A stretch of DNA of 64,000 nucleotides from positions 434,001 through 498,000 of the forward strand of contig NW_021940925.1 in the NCBI RefSeq assembly GCF_004337985.1. Direction: 5' to 3'. Origin of the DNA: Pyricularia pennisetigena. Lineage: Eukaryota; Ascomycota; Sordariomycetes; Magnaporthales; Pyriculariaceae. The notes beneath the pieces were generated by a model. That model did no database searches and was not told the DNA's origin. It saw only the letters and a list, made by a program, of their open reading frames with translations. Below are positions 24,101-35,443 of this stretch, one piece after another. The translations under genes were made by a program, and so were the position numbers. Position 1 is the stretch's first letter. Each line of letters begins with the position of its first letter.

Positions 24101-24392
24101 GAATTTTCACGGATTATTTTTGTTATTATTAAAGTGGTTAAAAAAACGGGGGTGAAATTAATACTGGTTTTTCCGAGGGGTACGTTTTGTAACGGGCTCG
24201 GTCCTTTTGGCCTTCTGCTCCACGGAACCTACTGAAAGGATAATTTGGGGTAGCATTCCGGCACTCAACTGGGATATTTTTGCGTCCATCTGCAAATTAT
24301 AAGATCCTTCGCCCTTCCGTTGTAAACTGCGGCGTAGCGGCCTTTTGGGCTACGTCGTTAAAACTTTGCGCGCAGCAATCAGTTGTTTACTA
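21145..24392. other. Long spacer with several unrecognised frames
   Basis: Frames include 21774-21977 plus (continuing past a TAG into LDLDGDKMPTCEVQFW), 22337-22621 plus, 22630-23061 minus (143 codons), 22974-23453 plus (159 codons) and 23679-23963 plus. None shows a motif I can name. The 23061 minus frame and the 23453 plus frame overlap, so at most one is real at the overlap. GC is mixed, suggesting fragments of older elements. Confidence 0.35.
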
Positions 24393-26250
24393 ACGTTGGG
24401 CTCCACATCTCCGACCCCCCTAAAGTCCGGCCCCCTTGAAAAATGTAACGACGAAATACCCCTTTTATAAACCGATTTAAATGTAAACCTATCAACGCAC
24501 AATAATACAATCATTGTCAGGCTCTCCCGGTTCGCTAACCTCTTCTCCATCGTTCAAATCCTCTAAACAGTCCCTATTATTTTCCTGTGCTTCATAAACG
24601 TTTTTTTTGCTGACCAAAAGCTCGTTGGGATCCGGAATTACCCTTTTCCTTTTGACCGGCCGTACCGCCTCCAATTTTGCTTTTAACAAACTGATTTTTT
24701 GCTGAGCTTCAGCCAATAAGATATCCTTGGTTTCGAAGCTTTTTTGGACTTTTGCAAACAAAAGCCGTGAAGTGGCGTTACTTTTTTCGGACCGGGAAAT
24801 TTCCTGTAGTTGAAGTCGAATATCTCGGGTCGTTTTAGGGGTTTTCCAAATAAGTAAAGATTGGTCGTTAATTTTTTGGTTTGGGCTTTCCGGTGTTTTA
24901 TCCCTTTGGAAGCCGTTATTTCTACCTTTTTCGACGTTGGCGTTGCTATTTTCTAATAAAAACGGGTTTAAAAGTGGTTTTGCCAAGTTCACCGGCCATA
25001 ACCCCGTCGTACGCCAACCAGATTGAATGGTTTTTGCTATAAATGCTTTTGATCTGGCTTTTCGATAGCAAAGTAGAAAGTTTCGTTTCCCAACAACCGT
25101 TGAACAGCAAAACTGGTTTACAAATCCCAGGTGACGTCGATAAGCTTCCTTTAACGGCCCAAAAACCGATAAATCCAACGGTTGAAGAACGTGCGACGAA
25201 TGAGGAGGTAAATATAAAAGCTGAATATTATTTTGGAGGCAAACAAGCATAAACTCGTCGCTGACGTGTGATCCGTGGCCGTCGAGAACTAATAAACGCT
25301 TTTCAGGAGTTAAAGGTTGGGTATTTGGAATAAACACCTTTTTTAACCATTCGATACCTGTTTCATTATTTGTCCACCCGTTTTCTGTTGCATGAAATTG
25401 CCAGGTATCGAAAGGACTTAAATCAGCTGGAAACCATTGTTGCTGTACGTTTTTCCCCTTAAATATAACGAGGGGAGGTATAACAGCCCCCGTAGCTGAT
25501 ACACATTCGATTATGCTCGTCCAACCCCGCGTTCCAGGCTCTTTTCGCTGTAATGGCCGGATTTTATTACGCCCTAACACCAGGCCATTAGATCCTTTGC
25601 CTTCCATTATACCTGTTTCGTCCATATTCCAACGGTTGGCCGGTTTTATAGTATCGATAACGGGATTTTTCAAATAGGACCACCAAGATTTAATTACCTC
25701 GGTTGTAGCCCCATTAACCCGGGCATTTTCTATTCGCCGGGGCCTTTGGGTTTTCAAAATTGGATATCGGGCTATAAAACGGCTAACCCAATGTTTCCCA
25801 AGGCTTTTTCTTTCTCCGGCGGCCTGAAGAATTCGTTCCGCAAAATAGCGTAGTTCTTGATGCGTTGGCGGAAGGCCTAACGCGGCCTGCGCAAGTACCC
25901 AATCTGCCAAATAGGTCTCCTGCTCCTGTGAAAGCCTTTGACAAAATCTTTTCGCTTGTTGAATTGACTGGGCCCCCTTTAAACGATCGTGAAGGGTACT
26001 CCGAGGAATACCCCATTTTTGCGAGGTTTTGTGAACTGATTTGCCATTTCTTATGTCAGAAATGGCAGCAAGAAGCTGATTTTCAGTGTACTGTTTCATT
26101 GGAAAGTTTGGAGCAAGAATCTTCAAAATGCAAGTTCTAAAGTGAAAAATTCGTCTAGATATTTATAAAATAAAACAAAGGGTTGACGTGGCTGAGTAGA
26201 TATTTTTAGGGGCCGGACTTTAGGGGGGTCGGAGATGTGGAGCCCAACGT
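24393..26250 (-). mobile_element. Fot1/pogo-type DNA transposon, copy A (1858 bp, full length, not RIP-mutated)
   Basis: Bounded by perfect terminal inverted repeats of about 42 bases beginning ACGTTGGGCTCCACATCTCC and ending near GTCCGGCCCC, flanked by TA on both sides (24391-24392 and 26251-26252), the standard Tc1/mariner-pogo target duplication. It carries one transposase gene on the minus strand. Length is exactly that of copy B at 30165-32022. Confidence 0.93.
24492..26126 (-). CDS. Pogo/Fot1 family transposase (DDE_1), copy A
   Basis: 544 codons, intact. Order of domains: psq-type helix-turn-helix at about residues 10-50 (QLLAAISDIRNG, WGIPRSTLHDRL), CENP-B-type DNA-binding helix-turn-helix at about 60-150 (SQEQETYLADWV, GKHWVSRF), DDE_1 catalytic domain at about 165-340, and a Lys/Glu-rich coiled tail. 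The catalytic triad is visible as D169 (NMDETG), D282 (LDGHGSH) and D318 (QPLDLS), so DDD rather than DDE, as usual for pogo/Fot1. It catalyses cut-and-paste transposition at TA sites. Met10 (MKQYTEN) is the more likely start because the related element at 33386 begins there. The translation is identical to copy B. Confidence 0.93.
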   Translation of the reverse strand: MKILAPNFPMKQYTENQLLAAISDIRNGKSVHKTSQKWGIPRSTLHDRLKGAQSIQQAKRFCQRLSQEQETYLADWVLAQAALGLPPTHQELRYFAERILQAAGERKSLGKHWVSRFIARYPILKTQRPRRIENARVNGATTEVIKSWWSYLKNPVIDTIKPANRWNMDETGIMEGKGSNGLVLGRNKIRPLQRKEPGTRGWTSIIECVSATGAVIPPLVIFKGKNVQQQWFPADLSPFDTWQFHATENGWTNNETGIEWLKKVFIPNTQPLTPEKRLLVLDGHGSHVSDEFMLVCLQNNIQLLYLPPHSSHVLQPLDLSVFGPLKEAYRRHLGFVNQFCCSTVVGKRNFLLCYRKARSKAFIAKTIQSGWRTTGLWPVNLAKPLLNPFLLENSNANVEKGRNNGFQRDKTPESPNQKINDQSLLIWKTPKTTRDIRLQLQEISRSEKSNATSRLLFAKVQKSFETKDILLAEAQQKISLLKAKLEAVRPVKRKRVIPDPNELLVSKKNVYEAQENNRDCLEDLNDGEEVSEPGEPDNDCIIVR

Positions 26251-26252
26251 TA

Positions 26253-29200
26253 AAGCCTGAAAATATCGTAGCCGAAAAAAACAACGTTAGGATTGCCGCG
26301 ATTGGGATCGTACGTTAGGCTTATTAATCCATTTTTCTGAAGGATAAAACCCATATTTCAATCTGGAATCGTGTTAGCCCGCCGTTGGACCGCTTTCGGA
26401 AATCGAAGGCTAACCTGGTTGGGTTGTGCCTTGATTCAAAAGGCTGCCATGCTGCTACCCATACCCAGGCCAGTCGGGACGCGGCTGAAAATACCCGTTT
26501 AATAAACCCATAACAATTAAAGCAGATAATCGTCGCTCATCAGCTTAATTCATATTCCAGGCCCAATATTCTCTAATCGGTTTACGTATAAGGTTTGGAG
26601 GAAAATAACCTAATATCGCGGGAAGGGCTTAGTTTAAAACGCTCGCTCACAAAAAAATACGTATGCAATTCAATTCGGCGGTAGTTTCTTTGCTGGTCGG
26701 ACTCGGAAAGCGAGGCCGCCAGCATCAGGGATAAACGAACCTGTGGATTCGGAAAATATTCGAAACCGACAACGCGTAGCAGGGGTTTATCCGCGTCGTA
26801 TTCCATCAATATTTTTTAGGAACTGGAACGGATATTATTTATTGGGTTATTTCCGGAATTGCTTCCGAATACTGTTATATCCGATTGTAAGCGGAATAAT
26901 CGACCAACGGCATTGTTTTCGCCAATTGCCGAATCATTTTGGAGGCCTGTTTCCTCGGGCAACCTGCGCTAAAAATGCTTTTAATTGGGGTTAGGAGGGC
27001 GATTAAATGGTTGAATAAGTACCCTTTACCACTAATCGTAAATTATAAAATTGAAATTCTTAGGGTACCGTGGAAACCTTATATTCCCTGGTTTTAACTT
27101 TATTGGGAGGATCGCAATTATTGAGGCGGGAGGTAGCATATCCTCGTCCTTATCGTCGTTAACCGCATTTTCCGGAAGCTGACTGGGAAATAACCTGGGA
27201 AAAGCTCGAGGGTTTAGTGGCGGCGGCGCAGGGTCACCCTTTTTGAGGATGGACGTCTCGGGTAACGGTTTTATGGGAAACGGCGATAGAGGCATGCAGG
27301 GCAGCCACGAGATACATTGCATACCTTACTGCTCAGTGACTGCCACCAAAAGACCTTTTGCCCTTTTGATCTTTGAGTTTAAGAATTGTATCAGTTGAAT
27401 GTAGGCTGAGTAGATCAGAAGTTCGAGAACCATGAGCGAGCCTGGCTCACAAAATCGTGGTTCGAGCTATATTTATAACACAGTCCCTTGCAAGGGGCAC
27501 CAGGCAAGAAAAGCTAGGGTAGATGACCTAAAATGTGTATGTTGGTCCCCTTATGACCCTTGCTAGAGCAGTCAATTAGCGAGCCTGGCACTCAACACAA
27601 CCTTGTATTCTTTGAAAGCAATGGAGTAACGCCTCACCGCAAAACAAGGGTGCTGGTTTGTGCTTGTATCGAAAGCAACCCTATGCGTGGGCTTAGCTGG
27701 TCCGCCAAGAGGGTCACGGCAAGGCTGCTTGGTTCTCGAGCAATCTGGCGTGGTAGATACACATTCATAGTCGACTGTCGCTTGAACCCAGTCGAAAATT
27801 GTAACCCATTTTGCCCAAATAGGTCTGGATACATCCTGATGATTTCTTTGTTGAAGACTCAAGATGGCTACCTTGACCAAGTCGATGAGAATAAGTATAT
27901 ATCTATACGCCCTTAGCCGCTCATAAGTCTGGAACTATGGAACATGCCAAAGATCTGGCGAATGTCTTACAAACTTGTGTATTTGGGGAAGGCAACCCAG
28001 TCAATGAAACGTAGTGGGCCGAGTACCAGGGAGTGATTTCAATGACCCAAAGCCTCTCATCCCCGCTAGCCCCAATGTCCAAGCGAACTCCCTGATCAAA
28101 TGACATGTTCGGTAGCCGCTTTCGCAACTCCTTGTAATAGTATACGCGCCTTTGCTACACCGTAACACCACTGGATGCCTATATATGAGTGTTCGTCGAA
28201 TTTCCGCTCCAAGGAACCGGCGAGTACGTAATACGCCTAAAAATCTTCCTGCAGCAACTCAAAAATGAACTATACGGCTATATTGCTGGTCCAGGTTCAC
28301 ATTTTTGCGCCGCTTTCCAATTAATAAAATAGCTGGTGGAGGTTTTTAATGGATTAAATATAAAATGCACACCAAAAAACTTCCACCAAATATTTCGGAA
28401 AAGGCGCCGCCCCATTTAATTAACCTGGTTAAATGCAATAAGGATAGCGTTTCGACCTTTTTTAACTATTATATACAGCAATACATTTGCGGGCACCGCA
28501 ATAAATATATAATTTTAAAAAAAGTATCCATTAAACCGCGCTTTATTAATCGTAAAAACGATATCGGCCGTTTCGTTTAATCGCGAAATCGATATAACAG
28601 CGGCACGGCGTTCGGCCAATTCCTCACGTAATCGGGTACGATGCTATAATACCGAAACCTGGCGGGGTAAAAATATAAATGTATGGTAGCGGTGGACGGC
28701 GGCGTTTCGAAAACGAATTTTAATTATTTGTTTCAATTTGTGGTAACAGTGGGTAGTGGGACAACTTTTTATAAATTTACGTTAATTATGGTTAAAATTT
28801 TGTTACTTTATTTTCCATTTAGCAGCCATATATAAATGCAGACCCAATTTAACCAGCCCACCCCATGTACCACGTCCGAAACCAGCTCGATACTTGGTGC
28901 GTCTACTGGGCACGGAAACCAGATGTTTTAAAACCCAGTCAGAGTAGTGAGCCGTAATATTGCGGGCTGGCAGGCTAGGCAATGGCATCCGTTCTGGCTG
29001 CATGTATAATATTTGTGATTATCGATTCCCAGGTTATGCCGCGTATGAGTACACCATTATCCGGATGCATGCTCCGTCAGCACAATAAGATATATAATTA
29101 CAGTCCCAGGATTACTGCTGTTCTATCTGGTATAATCCGTACGCCATGCTAGCTTTGGGACCCTAGCACTGGTGCCAAGTGAAGCGGATGTTATATCCTT

Positions 29201-29623
29201 AGAAAAGATGTATGACGGCTGCAGGCCTAGATAACCTAATCCCTACCAAGTACTTTTTAATTGGATACTTAATTTGATTAAGCCGCAAACCAGGGTCAGC
29301 ATGAGGTATTTACAATACTCGAATCTCCCATATGCTTGACCGTACCGGAATTTTGATATAAATTCAGCTTTGATCCCACCATTAGCATTTCAAATTCCAT
29401 TATTTACAACTAGCTGTTTATCGAAAAGACAAGCACGGAACTATCATCTTTCGACAGATCAAGTTTCGAGTTACTGCAAAATCATTGGCCTACACTGTTT
29501 TAAGCACTTACAAGAGTTATAATATTTGACAATACAAACGGTCTTTTTTGACGTAAGTCTACCTTTCCATACAAAGCCGCCTTCGCCAAGCGGCGTGCTT
29601 TGCTATTTAAAAACAGTGGTTAA
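26253..29623. other. Interval between the two pogo copies, left part
   Basis: Frames that may be gene fragments: 26582-26809 minus, 27032-27322 minus (Pro-rich), 27560-27916 plus (118 codons), 27921-28127 minus. The last includes RLDIGASGDERLWVIEITPW, which resembles the metal-binding strand of ATP-grasp-like proteins, but the match is too short to name. 28365-28580 plus and 28803-29003 minus are unrecognised. GC is normal from about 27300 to 28150 and AT-rich with RIP-like bias from 28260 to 28800. Confidence 0.35.
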
Positions 29624-29869
29624 GTGGCTTCTAAATTAAACATCCGCGCAAAAATGTCGAAATGCCGAAAGTGCACCGGAACTGGATTTTATAAAAAAAG
29701 ATGTCCGACTTGCGGCATAGATTGTGTAAATTGCCGAAACAAGAGTGCGGATGAAAAATTGGATTGCAATAGCTGCCATGGAATTGGGTTTAGGTTTCTA
29801 ACAGCTAACCGCGAATGTAAAAGCAACTGCGATGGGACCGGTGCTATTGACTTTACTTGCCACCACTAG
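29624..29869 (+). CDS. Small DnaJ-type zinc-finger-like protein, 81 codons
   Basis: Cys-rich frame with repeated CxxCxGxG-type motifs: CRKCTGTG near residue 14, CPTCG, CVNC, CNSCHGIG near 48, and NCDGTG near 69. These are the hallmarks of the DnaJ/Hsp40 cysteine-rich domain, which binds two zinc ions and helps hold unfolded substrates. There is no J domain and no C-terminal substrate-binding domain, so it would be a stand-alone zinc-finger protein like those seen in some fungal, plant and phage genomes. Start could also be Met11. It lies in non-RIP DNA between two pogo copies; no intron needed. A chance assembly of Cys codons is unlikely given the Gly spacing. Confidence 0.6.
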   Translation: MASKLNIRAKMSKCRKCTGTGFYKKRCPTCGIDCVNCRNKSADEKLDCNSCHGIGFRFLTANRECKSNCDGTGAIDFTCHH

Positions 29870-30162
29870 CGCTTCAAATTATCAAAATCCTGTTGTAAAT
29901 AGAGGTGAACTTAAATATTGGACCCAAATAATGGCAAGCCTCGACATTTTTGTCCTAATGTCCCAACCAGTTTCGTCGGAAGGTGGAAGCCGAAAAGGCG
30001 GTATAGAATATGAGAGATTTTCGCCTTCTATTTTAAAGAGCAATTTGCAAGTTGGAATACGAATATTATAACTGGTATAAACGAAAAAAGTGATACGCTT
30101 TCATTTTTGGAATAATGTCAGGGATGGGTGGCAAAGTTATTTTATAATACAACAATTGTTAA
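29870..30162. other. Spacer before pogo copy B
   Basis: The plus frame 29832-30071 overlaps the end of the Cys-rich gene and shows no motif. Nothing else seen. Confidence 0.4.
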
Positions 30163-30164
30163 TA

Positions 30165-32022
30165 ACGTTGGGCTCCACATCTCCGACCCCCCTAAAGTCC
30201 GGCCCCTAAAAATATCTACTCAGCCACGTCAACCCTTTGTTTTATTTTATAAATATCTAGACGAATTTTTCACTTTAGAACTTGCATTTTGAAGATTCTT
30301 GCTCCAAACTTTCCAATGAAACAGTACACTGAAAATCAGCTTCTTGCTGCCATTTCTGACATAAGAAATGGCAAATCAGTTCACAAAACCTCGCAAAAAT
30401 GGGGTATTCCTCGGAGTACCCTTCACGATCGTTTAAAGGGGGCCCAGTCAATTCAACAAGCGAAAAGATTTTGTCAAAGGCTTTCACAGGAGCAGGAGAC
30501 CTATTTGGCAGATTGGGTACTTGCGCAGGCCGCGTTAGGCCTTCCGCCAACGCATCAAGAACTACGCTATTTTGCGGAACGAATTCTTCAGGCCGCCGGA
30601 GAAAGAAAAAGCCTTGGGAAACATTGGGTTAGCCGTTTTATAGCCCGATATCCAATTTTGAAAACCCAAAGGCCCCGGCGAATAGAAAATGCCCGGGTTA
30701 ATGGGGCTACAACCGAGGTAATTAAATCTTGGTGGTCCTATTTGAAAAATCCCGTTATCGATACTATAAAACCGGCCAACCGTTGGAATATGGACGAAAC
30801 AGGTATAATGGAAGGCAAAGGATCTAATGGCCTGGTGTTAGGGCGTAATAAAATCCGGCCATTACAGCGAAAAGAGCCTGGAACGCGGGGTTGGACGAGC
30901 ATAATCGAATGTGTATCAGCTACGGGGGCTGTTATACCTCCCCTCGTTATATTTAAGGGGAAAAACGTACAGCAACAATGGTTTCCAGCTGATTTAAGTC
31001 CTTTCGATACCTGGCAATTTCATGCAACAGAAAACGGGTGGACAAATAATGAAACAGGTATCGAATGGTTAAAAAAGGTGTTTATTCCAAATACCCAACC
31101 TTTAACTCCTGAAAAGCGTTTATTAGTTCTCGACGGCCACGGATCACACGTCAGCGACGAGTTTATGCTTGTTTGCCTCCAAAATAATATTCAGCTTTTA
31201 TATTTACCTCCTCATTCGTCGCACGTTCTTCAACCGTTGGATTTATCGGTTTTTGGGCCGTTAAAGGAAGCTTATCGACGTCACCTGGGATTTGTAAACC
31301 AGTTTTGCTGTTCAACGGTTGTTGGGAAACGAAACTTTCTACTTTGCTATCGAAAAGCCAGATCAAAAGCATTTATAGCAAAAACCATTCAATCTGGTTG
31401 GCGTACGACGGGGTTATGGCCGGTGAACTTGGCAAAACCACTTTTAAACCCGTTTTTATTAGAAAATAGCAACGCCAACGTCGAAAAAGGTAGAAATAAC
31501 GGCTTCCAAAGGGATAAAACACCGGAAAGCCCAAACCAAAAAATTAACGACCAATCTTTACTTATTTGGAAAACCCCTAAAACGACCCGAGATATTCGAC
31601 TTCAACTACAGGAAATTTCCCGGTCCGAAAAAAGTAACGCCACTTCACGGCTTTTGTTTGCAAAAGTCCAAAAAAGCTTCGAAACCAAGGATATCTTATT
31701 GGCTGAAGCTCAGCAAAAAATCAGTTTGTTAAAAGCAAAATTGGAGGCGGTACGGCCGGTCAAAAGGAAAAGGGTAATTCCGGATCCCAACGAGCTTTTG
31801 GTCAGCAAAAAAAACGTTTATGAAGCACAGGAAAATAATAGGGACTGTTTAGAGGATTTGAACGATGGAGAAGAGGTTAGCGAACCGGGAGAGCCTGACA
31901 ATGATTGTATTATTGTGCGTTGATAGGTTTACATTTAAATCGGTTTATAAAAGGGGTATTTCGTCGTTACATTTTTCAAGGGGGCCGGACTTTAGGGGGG
32001 TCGGAGATGTGGAGCCCAACGT
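30165..32022 (+). mobile_element. Fot1/pogo-type DNA transposon, copy B (1858 bp, full length, not RIP-mutated)
   Basis: Same terminal inverted repeats (ACGTTGGGCTCCACATCTCC ...) and same length as copy A but opposite orientation. Flanking TA dinucleotides at 30163-30164 and 32023-32024. The pair therefore forms a 1.86-kb near-perfect inverted repeat separated by 3.9 kb. Confidence 0.93.
30289..31923 (+). CDS. Pogo/Fot1 family transposase (DDE_1), copy B
   Basis: 544 codons with the same protein as copy A at every residue: psq helix-turn-helix, CENP-B-like DNA-binding region, and catalytic D169, D282 and D318. There is no stop, frameshift or C-to-T excess, so this copy could still be active and is recent on the time scale of the RIP damage around it. 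Antisense open frames inside it (for example 30275-30550 and 31163-31372) are identical to those in copy A and are shadows. Confidence 0.93.
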   Translation: MKILAPNFPMKQYTENQLLAAISDIRNGKSVHKTSQKWGIPRSTLHDRLKGAQSIQQAKRFCQRLSQEQETYLADWVLAQAALGLPPTHQELRYFAERILQAAGERKSLGKHWVSRFIARYPILKTQRPRRIENARVNGATTEVIKSWWSYLKNPVIDTIKPANRWNMDETGIMEGKGSNGLVLGRNKIRPLQRKEPGTRGWTSIIECVSATGAVIPPLVIFKGKNVQQQWFPADLSPFDTWQFHATENGWTNNETGIEWLKKVFIPNTQPLTPEKRLLVLDGHGSHVSDEFMLVCLQNNIQLLYLPPHSSHVLQPLDLSVFGPLKEAYRRHLGFVNQFCCSTVVGKRNFLLCYRKARSKAFIAKTIQSGWRTTGLWPVNLAKPLLNPFLLENSNANVEKGRNNGFQRDKTPESPNQKINDQSLLIWKTPKTTRDIRLQLQEISRSEKSNATSRLLFAKVQKSFETKDILLAEAQQKISLLKAKLEAVRPVKRKRVIPDPNELLVSKKNVYEAQENNRDCLEDLNDGEEVSEPGEPDNDCIIVR

Positions 32023-32024
32023 TA

Positions 32025-33383
32025 TAAGGAGTTACCTGAGCCAGTATGTCTTTACCTATGCATTGACGATTATAAGGGTGAATCCCTATTTACACAATCC
32101 CAGATTTTCGATTCGTTAAAGCAACACATATATTAGCCAGAAACTAGAGAAACATATATTAAAGACGGTAATATAACTATTTTTCTAAAAAACCCTTACA
32201 GGGCAGAGTTAATCCTCGCAAATCCTCGAAGGCTATTCCATATATTAAAAAGATTGTTTTAAACTAGACCTAAGGGATGGAAAAAATTATTTGCGCAGCG
32301 CAAAAAAACCCCTTTTACAGCCCTAAAACCCGAGTTCTCCAAAAAATCCCAATTAAAATCTGCTTCCCTGTATTACAATAAAAATAAACCTATTATATAT
32401 AAAAACAGGAATATATATAAAACCGTTATAATAGGGGGAGAAAAGATCGGAGGGCTGCCGAGGTGGCGAGCTTTGCAAAGCTTATAATTGACAAAACGGG
32501 TGTAAAATTTTCTCGTTTATTTATAGAGGATAATATTATAGGTAAGGTCCTGGGGATGTAAATTATTAGTTAATTTTTACAAATTTTTAAGGGTTAATTT
32601 AGTATATTTGTTTTACCGGTTATGGATATATGGTTGCTTAAAAGGGAAGGTTGGCGGGCGTTAAGCCCTCCTGTTTATAGACCTCGTTTACGCGTAGGGA
32701 TTCGGGGTTGAGACAATGTAATTAGTGCGATTCGCTATACCTAATTATCTGTTTTGTTTTCTATATATAAAAGAGAGTAAAAATGCAATTTGGCTACAGA
32801 AGGAGATAAAGGGGTGGTGTGGAGTTGTGGATGCCTGAGAAGTTAGGAATTCGGATTGCACGTGATATCTGCTAGTCAGCGTGCATCCACACGCCCAAGT
32901 GCGATAACAGTGACTATTATTCCAACACCTCCCTCCCTGCCTTTGCAGCCCCGGTCTGAGGTAGCATCCAGACCCCCTTGGCGGTACGTGTCACTGGTGG
33001 TTTGCATCGGCGGCCATGAGGCATCGTGCCCCAGTTATCGAACCGGCGCAATCAGCTACATGTGCATACATGCATGTCCATAACAACCCAGGAGCCGGAA
33101 TGGAATCCCCCTGGCGTGCAACGTACAAACCAATACCAATGTGACGAGTTTTTCTTTAAGCGAGATCATGTGGGACGTTCATATCACAGTTGGTAAATTA
33201 TGCATAACTCCCTCGCTCCTAAGAAAATAAATATATCGAACCAACAACACTAGTAATAATTTTACCCTAATCGGATTGCTACATGTCAAAAGGCTGATGC
33301 CTACCCAGATTCCGACGCCTATATGGTTGCTCAGGTGGTGGCTTACTTTCAAAAGTGATATATGAATGAGCCCAGCCTTCTAC
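32025..33383. other. Spacer between pogo copies B and C
   Basis: AT-rich to about 32800, then normal GC to 33383. A 75-codon frame at 32856-33083 has no motif. Nothing recognised. Confidence 0.4.
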
Positions 33384-33385
33384 TA

Positions 33386-35261
33386 ACGTTGGGTACCCCC
33401 TAACCGCACCCCCCTAACAACCGCACCCCAAAAATAACAACACTTTTATTTTTACCCTCGAACTTCTATTATAAATGTCTCCATAAATTCTCTGTCTTTT
33501 GCATTACTTTTTTTTACTTTTTTTTCTTCATTTTCAAAATGAAAAAATATACCGAAAATCAGTTTGTCTCGGCTATTAACGACGTTAAAAATGGCGAATC
33601 AATTACAAAATCCTCCCGAAAATGGGGTATACCTATAAATACCCTTCGAGGTCGTTTTAACGGCGCCCAATCTAAAAAACAAACAAAATAATTATTCTAA
33701 AAACTTTCACCGGAATAGGAAAAGCATTTAGCGGATTAGGTGTTTGCACAAACCGCTTTAGGCCTTCCACCAACGCACCAAAAATTACGCTTTTTTGCGG
33801 ACCGAATTTGTCAGGCCGCCGGAAAGATAAAAGGCCTTGGAAAACGTTGGATAACCCGGTTTTTGGCTCGTTATCCAATTTTTAGGACCCAAAGGCCCCG
33901 TTAAATAAAAAATGCCCGGGTTAATAATGCTACTACGGAGGTAATTAAATTTTGGTGGTTTTATATTACGAAGCCGGTTATTAACGCTATTAAACCGGAA
34001 AATCGTTGGAATATGGACGAAACCGGTATAATAAAAGGTAAAAAATCTAACGGCCTGGTATTAGGGTTTAACGGGATCCGGCCGTTACAGCGGGAAAAGC
34101 CCGGAACGCGGGGTTGGACGAGCATAATCGAATATATATCGGTTACGGGGCTTACCATACCTCCCCTCGTTATATTTAAAGGAAAAAGCGTATAGCAACA
34201 ATGGTTTCCAACAAATTTGGATATTTTTAATAACTGGTAATTTTATATAACCGAAAACGGGTGGACAAATAACGAAACCGTTATTAAATGGTTTAAAAAA
34301 GTGTTTATTTCACATACCCAACCTAATACCCCTAAAAAGCGGATTTTGGTTTTCGACGGCCATGGATTACACGTTACGGACGAATTTATGCTTTTTTGCC
34401 TCCAAAATAACATTTAACTCCTATATTTACCCCCTTATTCGTCGCACGTTTTTCAACCATTGGATTTATCGGTTTTTGGGCCGTTAAAAAAGGCTTATCG
34501 ACGTCAATTTGGATTTGTAAGCCAATTTTGCTGTTTAACAGTTATTGGAAAACGAAATTTCCTTTTCTGTTATAAAGTAACCAGATCGAAAGCATTTACA
34601 ACAAAGATTATCCAATTTGGGTGGCGTATAACGGGGTTATGGCCGGTTAACTTGGTTAAACCACTTTTAAACCCTTTTTTATTAAAAAAAGCAACGCCAA
34701 CGCTATAAAAAATAAAAATAACAGTTTACAAAGGGATAAAACACCGGAAAACCCAATCCAAAAAGTTAACGATCCGTTTTTACGTATTTGGAAAACCCCT
34801 AAAACGACCCGAAATATCCGACTTCAACTACAAAAAGTTTCCCGATCCAACAAAACCAACGTTATTTCACGTTTTTTATATGCCAAAGTCTAAAAAAGCT
34901 TCGAAGCCAAAAATACCCTTTTAACTACCTACCAACAAAAAATCAGTTTATTGGAAGCACAATTAAAGGCAATACGGCCGGCGAAAAGAAAAAGGGTAAT
35001 TCGGGATCCAAACAAGCTTTTGGTTAATAAATAGAACATTATTGGATTGCAGGAAAATAATGTAGAAAATTTGGAGCTTTTAGCTGATAAAAAAGAGGTT
35101 AATAAACCGGAACAGCCTAAAAACGATTGTATTTTTGTGCGTTGATAGTTTTATTTTTAAATCGATTTCCGAAGGGCGGAATTTTGTTGTTAGATTTTTG
35201 GGGGTGCGGTTGTTAGGGGGGTGCGGTTGTTAGGGGGGTGCGGTTAGGGGGTACCCAACGT
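33386..35261 (+). mobile_element. Related pogo-type transposon, copy C (1876 bp, RIP-inactivated)
   Basis: Terminal inverted repeats start ACGTTGGGTACCCCCTAACC; TA flanks at 33384-33385 and 35262-35263. Just inside the ends a 17-base unit (GGGGTGCGGTTGTTAGG in right-end orientation) is repeated: two partial copies on the left and three on the right. It belongs to a different family from copies A and B, sharing only ACGTTGGG at the extreme tip and a homologous transposase. Confidence 0.88.
33540..35146 (+). pseudogene. Pogo-type transposase of copy C, multiple TAA/TAG stops
   Basis: Collinear with the transposase of copies A and B from MKKYTENQF to the C-terminal Arg. Recognisable: WGIPINTL, LGLPPTHQKL, RWNMDETGIIKGK, GTRGWTSIIEY, FDGHGLHVTDEF and SSHVFQPLDLSVFG. 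The three catalytic Asp codons survive. Stops are TAA or TAG at positions that are Gln or Trp in the intact copies, and Ala/Thr/Ser to Val/Ile/Phe/Leu changes are frequent, as RIP produces. This copy supports Met10 as the real start of the A/B protein. Confidence 0.9.
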
Positions 35262-35443
35262 TATTCTGGAGATATAAAGCGGGAGGTCTATCCAGCGCCA
35301 TCTATAACAGAATATTATGCGACAAGCTCGCCGGTTAACCCAACTTGTCGAAAAAAATCAACCTTTTTTTGCTCTTCCAATATTCGTTTGCTGGCATAAT
35401 GTAAAAGACAGTCCAACCTTTTTTTTGACAAATACAACACACC

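Noticed and set aside
25043..25252. Antisense ORFs inside the transposase (also 25865-26140, 30275-30550, 31163-31372)
   Set aside because: They appear identically in both transposon copies only because the DNA is identical; they are shadows of the transposase gene.
27407..27480. Imperfect inverted repeat around GAACCATGAGCGAGCC and GGCTCACAAAATCGTGGTTC
   Set aside because: Arms differ in length and match poorly; no flanking duplication and no sign of an element or terminator.
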